In this document: positions 55,380 through 64,000 of the stretch, piece by piece
Numbering within the stretch: position 1 is the stretch's first letter
Layout: every line of letters begins with the position of its first letter
Assembly (NCBI GenBank): GCA_014281115.1
Contig: JACONQ010000007.1
Coordinates: 2,914,001-2,978,000, forward strand
DNA from: Laburnicola sp. R22_1
Taxonomy: Eukaryota > Ascomycota > Dothideomycetes > Pleosporales > Didymosphaeriaceae
Direction of reading: 5' to 3'
DNA: 64,000 nt
Notes under the pieces: generated by a model
The model's database searches: none
What the model was told of the DNA's origin: nothing
What the model saw: the letters and a program-made list of their open reading frames with translations, nothing else
Program-made: the position numbers and the translations under genes

Positions 55380-56988
55380 ATGTTCCCCCTTCTTTCCCTT
55401 CCCCTCGACCTCATCCATCCCATCGTCGACTCGGTAGAGAACCATTGCGACCTGGTCTCGCTCGCGCAGACATGCAGCACACTCTAGCCCTTGGCTGAAG
55501 CGGGCATCTTCAACTCCTTGCGACTTGGTGATCAAGCCCAACTATGGGGCTTCTACAAGGCCGTCGAGGCTCGTCCGGAGCGCTTGGGCAATGTGCGGCG
55601 GCTCTACCTCACACCCACGTATGGTATTGTGACCCGGACGGACCTCATGGGGTTGCCGGCCTTGATTCGGAGGATGGCCATGCTGTGCGAGCTGCAGTTG
55701 GAGAGTCCGCTGATTAACCACGGCAATCAGGAAGCATGGTGGCATAATGATATCGTCGCGGCGTATGTGAGCATGTTTGACGAAGGCAACGGAGAAAAGG
55801 ACGCAAATGGGGAGCGGCCGTTGGAGAAACTCAGATCGCGTACGTGCCAACGACCAGTAGTCTAGGGTAGTAGACTTGATGCTAACAATCATAGTCACAC
55901 TTCACTCTCACGGGCACAACGAGCGCTTCTACCCTGTCCGCACCATTGTGCCGATACTGTTGTCACAGATCCTGCAGCGTCTGCACATATCTTGCGTTCA
56001 AATTGACCATTTCGATGTGCCTGCTCGGGCTGCGGGCACAACGGCCTTGCGAACCCTGGTTCTGGACGAATGTACCATCACCAATGCCGGTCTATTCAGC
56101 CTTCTTTCTCTTCCCCGGGCCCTGAACGCGCTGTTCATCCGGGAGCACCCAGCGCACGCATGGATAAGACGATGGCGCGGAGAGCGTCGCGCTGAGCCCA
56201 ACATCACCGACACACTCTCCGCCCTCCAACAGCAAGCGCACTCCCTGGAAGTCCTGCAGCACATATGTGGCTCGCGGACGCGTCGGCAGCCAGATACGGC
56301 TGCGTTGGCGGACTCGACGGGACTATCATCCTTTACTGCCTTGAAAACGCTCGAGCTCAGCCAGTATTCTCTATTGAACGAGCTCCTCACAGAAACTCAA
56401 TGCGCTCCACCCGACCTGGAGACGCTGCGTTTGACTCATTTCCATTACAATGATAATTCTGGTATCGACTGGCACGACATGTCGGCGGACGTGTCCGCAA
56501 TCTCGGCAGCCACCCGCTTCGCCCATCTCGAGCTCCATATTGACCTAGGGGTGGCCCGGGAAGATAACACTAGTATTGATACTCATATGTTGCGTATGGT
56601 TGTAGAGACGATGCACCCCCAGATGGTTAGACTAATCGAGATTGCACGCGTGTTGCGCCAGGAGGCGTCGACGACACTTGTATTGTGGAAGCCTGACGGC
56701 AGATATGTGCCCCCATATCTGTACACGGAAAAAGGGCCAACTAGCAAGGTGTGCTTTGAGAGCGACCGCTTTTGGGGTGAGGAAGACAAGTTTGCAAAGA
56801 AGGTCGCGGATGGGCAGCACGCGGGTAGAGACGAGCCGCTTGGTTGTGATGGAACCGTTCTTGCGGCCATGCGTGTGACGGGCTATATCGAGCCACTGGA
56901 AACCGTCATACGAGATGGTATGCTATATGCCTCGGAATACATCTGCTATGTTCGAAAATCAGATGGTTTCTTGGCACCCCTTTTCTAA
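55380..56988 (+). pseudogene. F-box-like protein gene with in-frame TAG
   Basis: ATG at 55380 opens MFPLLSLPLDLIHPIVDSVE, NHCDLVSLAQTCSTL, a typical N-terminal fungal F-box (LPLDLI..I...DLVSLAQTC..L). Codon 36 is TAG (55485-55487) where CAG would give Gln, then the frame continues open. Exon 1 ends at 55839, intron 55840-55894 (GTACGT, CTAAC branch site, ATAG, phase 1), exon 2 55895-56988. About 517 codons in total. The rest is leucine-rich without clear repeats (TTALRTLVLDECTITNAG, PPDLETLRLTHFHYND), as in fungal F-box proteins that recruit substrates to SCF ubiquitin ligases. A single CA-to-TA change inactivates the start, unless translation begins downstream. Confidence 0.75.
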
Positions 56989-57490
56989 GATGCCCCTAAC
57001 CCACCTTTTTAAAAGCTAATCTTATTACTATATTATTATATAGCATATAAATTTATTTAAAAGTGCTTTTTTATATATAAAATCTGGCTTTTTTAATAAT
57101 TACCTTTTTACACTCTTTTTAATTACTAAGCAGGGGCTCTGCTTTTTTATTATATTATTTAAGACAAAAGCCTGTATTATTCTACCCCTAGGTAGTTAAT
57201 TAACAACATATATATAAAATCTAATTTTTATTTTTATTTTTAGGCTATCTCCTTATAAAATAGAGATATAGATAATTAAAGCTATCCCCTAATTTTTAAA
57301 TATATATAGGCTATTTAGTCTTTGTATTATATCTAAGGTAAGGTTAAATAAAAGTAGGCCTATATCTTAACAACGTAAGAAGATAGTATAGAAATTTAAA
57401 AAGAATTATGTTTTATATATAAAAAAGTATCTTTTTATAAATTTATAAGCTATATACTCGTATAGTAATAATATTAACTATAGGTAGGCG
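56989..57490. other. Small AT-rich RIPped island with dispersed-repeat copy
   Basis: AT-rich sequence starts about 20 bases after the stop of the F-box gene and ends at about 57490. It contains copy 3 of the 130-bp repeat and flanking sequence also related to 40690-40720, so it is an insertion of the same element type as in the large island. Confidence 0.75.
57090..57215 (+). repeat. 130-bp dispersed repeat, copy 3
   Basis: Shares AATTACTAAGCAGGGG and CTACCCCTAGGTAG with copies at 32671 and 40551; more degraded. Confidence 0.7.
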
Positions 57491-58127
57491 AGGAAAAATT
57501 TTGAGGGGGGCGCTAAGAAATCCCCCGATTTTCGAACATCGCAGATAGGTAGCTAGGCTGCGGCAGGAGGCAGCGGGGAGGTCTGTTCACGGACCTGGGA
57601 TGTTCCCCGCCGAAACATGACGCGTGACCAGACAAGGATCGGGTCAATTGATGAACTGAGACCTGGCTGTCCACCACAGACGCTGGTCGCCCCAAACAAC
57701 ACCACTACCCACCAGCACTGCTCGCTCGCACAATGCGCGCGCCCTCTTGCAACATGGGCACGCCGGGCTTGTGAGGAGCGCCGTGTCGTCGACAGGGGCC
57801 CGAGGTTGCTCCCTCGGCGACAGCCCCGGCGCGTCCATCGTATTTTATATGACTTCCTGCGTGTGCTGCTCGCCTGCTGTGCCGCCCCGCTAAATATGGC
57901 CATTGCCATTGCTGAAAACCGTTGTTTCCCTGCCCTCGGGTGCCTAGCTCGCGAGGGCCCCCGTAGATTCCCATGCACATTGCATTGCATTGCCCATCTC
58001 GGCTCTGACTGAACAGCTGAACATCTCCCTACCTAGGTGCCTTTGCTCCCTCGCTCACTGCGCAGATAGCCCGACAGTCGGCGGATGACGCATCGCATCC
58101 CACCACCTGCACCGTTGCTACCCCAAC
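57491..58127. other. Promoter region; no gene seen
   Basis: GC-rich frames on both strands without domains. The last part carries the leader of the next gene, whose ATG has the good context CCAACATGG. Confidence 0.45.
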
Positions 58128-59331
58128 ATGGCTACTTTCCACGAAGCCAAGTCACCATTGACGGCAGACAACGTGGCCGCTTGGGCCCGCGCCGCCTTCC
58201 CCGCGCCGTACAAGAAACTGTGCGACGCAGCGCGCAAACCCAAGTGGATTGCCTTCGACGAAAAGAAATTCAGCATCAACCGGGCCGTGTGGAGGTCGCT
58301 CGGCCGCTCACACCACAAGCGCCTGCTTGTCATCGGCGAGTATGCCCCAGGCCCAGAGAACGACGACGAGGAGCCGACCGACCGCGTCGTGGCCCACGTG
58401 CACGCCAACGAGGCCGAGGCCAGCTTCTATCGCATCGCAGAAGTCGACGACGGCGCGCCATCGCTGCAGTCGGTGAAATCTACCAGCGAGGTGTCGTTCC
58501 ATGCGCCCTTTTGCGACGTCGGCGACCAGCAGGGAGGCAGCGAGGCCATTCGTCGCGTGTCAGCCCTCATCATGTGGTATTTCCTGTATGACGGCCATAC
58601 CCGCGAGCTGGCCCGGCCGAAAGGCGACCCGACCATGTTCACGAGGAATTTCAGGGACGCATGCATGTGGGTGGGGAATGAGGGCACGCGGCCGAGCGAG
58701 CCTCCGACGCGGCGCTCGTCGGTCGCGAACATCAAGCTGGAAGAAGTGGACGACAGTATACCTGTGAGGCCTAAGAGGCCGTCTACCATGTGTAAGTACG
58801 ACTGGGCCCTGTGCCAGCAAGCCGCAGAGCTAATCCCCACCAGCTACCATCTTTCGACCTGCCGACCGCCCCCGCCCATTGCCAGTCAAGCGCTCTGCAA
58901 CCGACGGGACCACTATCAAGCGACAACGCGAAGAAGACGCTCCGTCGCGGCCAACGAAACGCCGCACGCGCAGCGAGCAGATTTCTCTCTCACAGATTCG
59001 GCGTCTGATCGTCCCAGTGTCGACTCCCTCCAGTCCTCTCAGCCCTGCGCCCCGACCTTACAACTACAACGAGAGAGTCCATGCAGTGTTCGAAGCACGG
59101 ATCGATTCTCTCAAAGACCAGAACGCGACCCTGGAGACGAATAACCATCGGCTGCAGCTCGAGAACGAAGGGCTGCGGGAAGAGGTTGGAAGCGTCCAGG
59201 TTAGGCTCCACAATGCCGAGGCAGACATGGTGAGCTTGAAGGCGAGAGTCGCAGAGGCGGAGAAGATGTCGGCAGAAGCGCAGGCCGAGCTGCTGGCTGT
59301 CAAGAACGGGCTGAGAAAGGAGGGTGCATGA
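58128..59331 (+). CDS. Hypothetical protein with C-terminal coiled coil, 383 aa
   Basis: Exon 1 58128-58791, intron 58792-58843 (GTAAGT, CTAAT branch site, CCAG, phase 1), exon 2 58844-59331. Residues 1-185 look globular (WARAAFPAPYKKLCDAARKP, HHKRLLVIGEYAPGPEND, SALIMWYFLYDGHTRELARP), residues 190-285 are basic and Pro/Ser-rich with KRQREED and RPTKRRTRSEQ (likely nuclear localisation), and residues 290-383 form a coiled coil (ARIDSLKDQNATLETNNHRL, LENEGLREEVGSVQVRL, heptads to the end). The combination suggests a nuclear protein that dimerises; the family is not recognised. Confidence 0.75.
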
Positions 59332-59609
59332 TAATTTCTACACGTTCTTGATGTCCAGATGTGTCGGCGGATTCATTCCACCCGACCTTCCCGGTGTGGG
59401 AGCGCCATTTCCGAAAGTGACGTGGTAGGCCCCGGCTCGTGCGCGACAAGGCCGCATCAGAATCTTCGCCCTGGGCGCACACCTTCTGCCCTCCATTATC
59501 TTCTTGCGACATGCTTCCCTGCTAACAACAGCGACGCTGGTGGCGTCACCCAGGACGGCTTGCACCTTCGTCGAGTCGAAATTCGTGCGCCCCGTCCAGC
59601 TACCCCGCA
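59332..59609. promoter_or_regulatory. Short spacer, likely MFS promoter
   Basis: 278 bases between two plus-strand genes; no repeat or other gene. It must carry the promoter of the transporter. Confidence 0.4.
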
Positions 59610-61451
59610 ATGGCTGCGCCGAGGATGCGCAGACGCAGCAACGCGAACGGCCACGAGGAAATCATCCCAGGCACGCGACGATTGTACGATGAAGACGGCC
59701 AAATCCCCGCCGGAGACTCTTCGCTGCTCAAATCCGGCGACATTGTCCTCGTGCCGCAGCCGACGGACTCGCCCAACGACCCGCTCAGATGGTCCCTCTG
59801 GCGCAAGATCTGGCATTCGCTGCTCGTGCTGTACATGGTCGGGCTCACGGCAGCTACCTCGAACAACGCCGGCTCCGGCTCCGATGGGGTCAATGAAGAG
59901 TACGGGATTAGCTACGACGTGTTCAACACGGGCGCCGGCGTGCTGTTCATCGGGATTGGCTACTGGGCGCTCCTCTCGTCGCCGCTCGTGCATTTGTATG
60001 GACGACGTCTCGGGTACCTCCTCTCGCTCCTTCTCAACATCGGCGGCCTCATCTGGTATGCGCGCATTGACAACGTTGCCGGCGTCGTTTGGAGCCAGCT
60101 GTTTGTCGGCGCCGCCGAATCTGTGGGCGAGGCCACCGCCCAACTCTCGCTTCTCGATATCTGGTTCGAGCACCAGACCGGCAGCGTGCTGGGTATCTAC
60201 ACTTTCGCCACGGCCATCGGCACCTATCTGGGGTGAGTTCCACGCGCGAGAGCGACCGAGTCGAGACTGAGCATGCAGGCCTCTCATCGGTGCCTATGTA
60301 GCCACCGGGCTTGGCTGGCGATGGATCGGCTATGTTGGCGCCATCATCTGCGGCGTGAGCCTCGTCGTGTTTTATTTCGGCCTGGAGGAAACCGAATTTC
60401 AGCGCGATCGCTACCTCGCCGGCCATGGCGACCCTTGCCTCGACGCGGAGCAACCTGTCGGAAAGGAAGCCGAGACTCACGATCCAACCCACGACGCGGA
60501 GAAGACACTCGGGCAGGATGAGTTTCCGACCGACGTAGCGGAGCGCCGCATGTCTCTCTCATACTCGCACCGCAAGAGCTACTGGGACCGCATCCGCGTC
60601 ATCACACTGGCGCCCAATCTTCGCGGCACAGGATTCAAGCAGTACCTCCATCGGCTGTGGCATACTTTGCGGGTCTTCACCTTTCCGGCAGTATGGTACG
60701 CCGGCCTGCAGTGGGGCTTCCAACAATCCTGCCTGACGGTATGCTTGTCATGTCCTCCATTTCTAATCCGGAACTGACATGTCGCAGTTCTATTTGACTG
60801 TGCAAGAGGATTTCTGGTACGGCGAGCCGTGGAACTACTCCCAGGCTGCAGTCGGCAACATGAACCTGCCGACCTTGATAGGCAGTCTCGTTGGCTGTGC
60901 CTATGGCGGGTACGGTAGCGACATGTTCATGCAGTGGATGATCAAGCGCAACAAGGGCGTCATGGAAGCCGAGTTTCGGCTGTATCTGATGGCGCTGTGC
61001 ACGCTGGTCTTTCCGGCTGGACTGTGGTTGTTCGGCATCGGATCAGCGCGCGGGTGGGCTTGGCCAGCGCCGTACGTCGGGCTGGGCTTCATCGGGTTCG
61101 GCTACGGTTGTGCGGGCGATTTGAGCCTGGCGTATCTTGCGGACTCGTTCCCGTGAGTTTTTGTTTTCCGCGGTATGTGGACACGACTGACGGTGATGTG
61201 ATAGTGATATGGTCCTCGAAGGCATGGTCGGCGTTGCCGTCATCAATAACACGCTCGCTATGGTGTTTACGTTTGTTGCGAGCCCGTGGATTGATTCTGG
61301 AATGGAGAAGTGTTTTGTTGTTTTGGGGGTGCTGGGCTTTGTTGTTATGGGGCTGAGTTTACCTATGGTCGTGTTTGGGAAGCGGACGAGGCGCTGGTCG
61401 AGGGAGCGGTATGTTAATTTTGTGCAGATAAGGGATGGGTTTTCGAGGTAG
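59610..61451 (+). CDS. MFS transporter, 564 aa
   Basis: Exons 59610-60232, 60279-60738, 60788-61152, 61205-61451; introns GTGAGT, GTATGC and GTGAGT with phases 2, 0 and 2 all consistent. The N-terminus carries the fungal MFS lead-in PTDSPNDPLRWSLWRK, then membrane spans: WHSLLVLYMVGLTAATS, VLFIGIGYWALLSSPLVHLY followed by motif A as YGRRLGYLLS, QLFVGAAESVGEATAQLSLL, and GWRWIGYVGAIICGVSLVVF. There is a long hydrophilic central loop (about residues 275-340) and a C-terminal half ending FVVLGVLGFVVMGLSLPMVV. Twelve spans are expected. These are proton-driven antiporters or uniporters of the plasma membrane (drugs, metabolites); the substrate cannot be told. Its 3' end faces the 3' end of a Zn2Cys6-type regulator 470 bases away (convergent). 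Confidence 0.92.
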
Positions 61452-61921
61452 GATGGGGGTGCGGGCGAGCTGGATAGTCGGTGGGAATGGGAAGTGTTGC
61501 TTTGGGAATGAGGTGAGTTGGTGAGGTTGTTTTGGAGGGATGGGGTTGCTGAGGGGTGGGGTGTGCGCATTGGAATTCGTTTCGTTGTACATATTGGTAT
61601 TTGATTTTGGATCTTTTTTTTCCTTTGTTCTTTATCCAAAATCCTCCTGTGTTTTTATCGAAGAGTGCTCTTTCTTCTACTTGCACATTCGTGTGAGATG
61701 GACTTGTTTGCTACGGAGATGCATAGAGTTCACTTGTTCAGATTAGTAGATGGCCCGTATACCTCTGCGCGTAACTTGGATACCCAAAGAAGCAATCAAA
61801 TCGATTTTAAGAAAAGCAGTATAACGTCTTCATCCATACTATTTGTAACCCCGATAAAAACGTTCGCCTTTCTCTGGACAGTAATCCCTGCAAGGACGGT
61901 GTATGCCGCTTATGGAACATC
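61452..61921. terminator. Convergent intergenic spacer
   Basis: 470 bases between the 3' ends of the transporter and the regulator; T-rich on the plus strand (61614-61640). It must contain both 3' UTRs. No gene. Confidence 0.4.
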
Positions 61922-64000
61922 TTAAATACTATTCAACAGTTGCTCCTCAGGTGCAACGACAGAACAGTCCCACGCGTCGAAAGGCACAGTCGTTAGCCAC
62001 GAGAAATCCTCGGGGTCAAAGCCGTCCGCGAAACTCTCCAGCGTCAACGGCGCTAAAATAGTGGGGTCGACTGTATGCGCTCCGTACGCTACATCCCCCT
62101 TTCTTCCGGTCCGAAACGTTTCCGCAAAGTCGAATTCTTCCGTGGGCTCGTACAACAACGTCGTCTGCTCCCTGCGGGAAGGCACCGCACGTGCGTCAAC
62201 CTGGTGCAGATGTTCTCTAAACCGCGCGTACCGCCGCGACAGGGCATGGAAAAGCAAGCGCCGCGTCGCGAGGAGCCGGCCAGCGTATTGACGGATTGAA
62301 GGGGTCAAGCTCCTCCCAGATGGTCGTGGCTTTGCAAGCCACGAGGCGAAGATGGATTCCGCTGTCACGTTGGCTATGACGGAGGGGATGGATGAGGCGA
62401 GCGGAAATGAGCACCGTCGCGGAGGGGTAGAGGAAGAGGACGTTGAACTACTAGGGAGAGACGTATCCGATGGCTCCGGTCGCCCTGCCTTTTTTCCATT
62501 TGTGGAGCGTTTCGAGGGCCGCTTGGGCGGTTTTTACGCACGTGATTGCGCATTGAGCAGCATGCGGTGACGTAGTACGCTGCCTAACGGCATGGATATC
62601 TCGCTTGGCTCAGGGTGGGAATGGATTAGAGGCGACAGGATGGGTCTTAGCGGCAAAAGGTGGACGTGGAGGTGGCTAGTACGTTGTCAGTGAGCGTCGC
62701 TAGAGGGGTGGAACGAGCCGTGCCTCTGGTGAAGTCTGAAGAACTACGGCCTGGCGGAGGTATATCTCCTGTACAAGACTTTCCGGTGGCGTCTCTCCAA
62801 TCTTCAGATGGCTGGCTGGGTATTCCCTCTTCCCATCTCGCGAGTCTTTGCTCGAGCTCAAACGCGAATTGGTGTCCTTGGTTCGGTCTGAAGCGTTCGA
62901 AATAGCTGTGGATACACCCGTCAGTGGATGGGTGTGGCTGATTATCGATGGAGCAGTGGCAATAGAATGGGACATCATGAAGGACTTCGTAAAGCTTCAG
63001 CGAATGTGCGGAAAAGTCGATGACACTAGGATTGGGAGTTTGGTCGGAATATCGCCGAACATCCTCGGCTGAAAGAGATTCTTCATCCATAGCCAAGGGA
63101 AGAGGGACTGCCTAGCTTCGGGCCTATCATGCAAGGCCGGCCATACGTCATTAAAACAATCCTATCCATATCTACGCAACTGTGCTAAACTCTGCGGAGT
63201 ATTTCTCTAGTGTGGATGTTGGATTGGCGCTCGCTCGTTTTTGGAAGATGCAGGCCAAGGCTCTGCGAGTCCTACGGACACCCAACAGGGATAGGGTTCG
63301 CTGGTGCTTTGGAAGTACTGCCCTAGGAGCAAGATCGATTGGACGGAACGGATTGACCCAGTTGCCACTACATTGAGTAGTTCTTCCGCTCTCAGGTAGT
63401 ATACATGAGCCGCGGCTGCTCTGTGTTCCGGCTCGACGGATTCGTCCACTCGACACGAGAGCGCAAAAATAGTGCTGAGAACACATACGAATAAACGCTC
63501 TTCAGATATCGAGCCATCGCCTCGCCATACTTTGTCGTAATCGTTCTGAAACTGCGCCTTGTCCAGAAAGGGGTAGAGAACATGGACATATCTCCAGTAC
63601 CATGCCATCAAGTTGTCCGCTGTTTGCCGAGGAGGAAGAACGTATTTTACATGTTTTTGCTTGCATGCAAGTTTTGGTACCGGCGCAGGTGTATCTTCAA
63701 TATAGCCATTGGCGTCGGAGCGCATCCGCTGTTGCGATCGGGAAACATTTTGCTCGACCATGGTTCTCGCATTCTGCATGAAATTCCCTGCGCTGGAGCT
63801 GCCGAAGTACGGTCTCTCTTGGTTCGCATCTACGGATGCGCCCATGATAGCTTCATTGGAAGGGATACTAGAGAAAGATTCGTCGTACTGCAATCCTGAA
63901 GCTCCCTGGGGTGTTGGACCTGATTTAGACGTGACAGAGCGGTCGAGAATATTAGGATCGAGGGATACGCCTGTACCTAGGACTGTGGGGTTTGGCGAGC
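61922..64000 (-). pseudogene. Zn2Cys6-family transcription factor (Fungal_trans domain), frameshifted, partial
   Basis: Minus strand, entering from the right edge in an open frame (GVSLDPNILDRSVTSKSGP). 63893-63207 contains the start of the fungal transcription-factor middle-homology domain: LPPRQTADNLMAWYWRYVHV, YPFLDKAQFQNDYDKVW, RAEELLNVVATGSIRSVQSI and CWVSVGLA. After that the frame is lost, but later landmarks appear in shifting frames: VLMTYGRPCMIGPKLG (about 63125-63170), LPLAMDEESLSAEDVRRY (about 63050-63105), CVKTAQAALETLHKWK (about 62495-62545), TVLISARLIHPL (about 62375-62415) and LLFHALSRRYARFREHL (about 62205-62265). The C-terminus has an acidic FADGFDPEDFSWLTTVPFD, typical of an activation tail. 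At least four frame changes are needed. The Zn2Cys6 motif itself would be right of the window. Confidence 0.75.

Noticed and set aside
57553..58012. Frames of 131-145 codons on both strands
   Set aside because: Mutually overlapping, Arg/Cys-rich shadow frames in GC-rich promoter DNA.
59359..60270. 303-codon plus-strand frame and 263-codon minus-strand frame
   Set aside because: Both are shadows of the first MFS exon, whose hydrophobic frame with phase-consistent introns is clearly the coding one.

Overview
The window is nuclear DNA of a filamentous ascomycete fungus (Pezizomycotina). The evidence is short GT..AG introns of about 45-135 nt with CTAAY branch sites, a Zn2Cys6-type regulator next to a fungal MFS transporter, Copia, Fot1/pogo and hAT transposons, and heavy repeat-induced point mutation (RIP): CpA to TpA changes that turn Gln codons of transposons into TAG/TAA. 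Genus and species cannot be fixed from sequence alone. GC-balanced gene blocks alternate with transposon nests and a 12.6-kb AT-rich island, the two-speed layout of RIP-active fungi.

Layout: 1-7129 is a three-level nest: a plus-strand Copia (494-5815, LTRs and TTATC target duplication intact) inside the gag of an older minus-strand Copia, itself inside a hAT element that broke a minus-strand membrane-protein gene (7130-7990). 9570-10832 is a long open frame with internal duplications and no ATG. 10942-16125 is a second nest with a complete Fot1-like element (11065-12913) and two Copia remnants facing each other. 16126-20540 has no gene I trust. 20767-22830 is an eight-exon gene in which every intron is phase 1. 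24786-24852 is a G-rich tandem repeat. 25617-26414 and 27272-27840 are minus-strand genes. 28205-40790 is the AT-rich RIP island, with essentially no open reading frames but with at least eight intron-like segments that resemble one another in their interior, a palindromic element, and two copies of a repeat found again at 57.1 kb.

Right of the island: a repeat-containing small protein (42447-43094), a spliced three-TM membrane protein (44864-45951), a pogo-in-pogo nest (46391-50146), a small single-TM protein (50536-50865), a spliced SMP+C2 tricalbin-like protein (51894-53482), an F-box-like gene with an in-frame TAG (55380-56988), a coiled-coil protein (58128-59331), an MFS transporter (59610-61451) and, next to it on the opposite strand, a Zn2Cys6-family regulator broken by several frameshifts (61922 to the window edge).

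The genes do not form one recognisable pathway. The only functional pairing is the MFS transporter with the adjacent (decayed) regulator. The most unusual part is the AT-rich island: its recurrent motif built on AATATATT lies inside segments with donor, branch and acceptor sites, which suggests a family of related introns preserved inside RIP-destroyed DNA.
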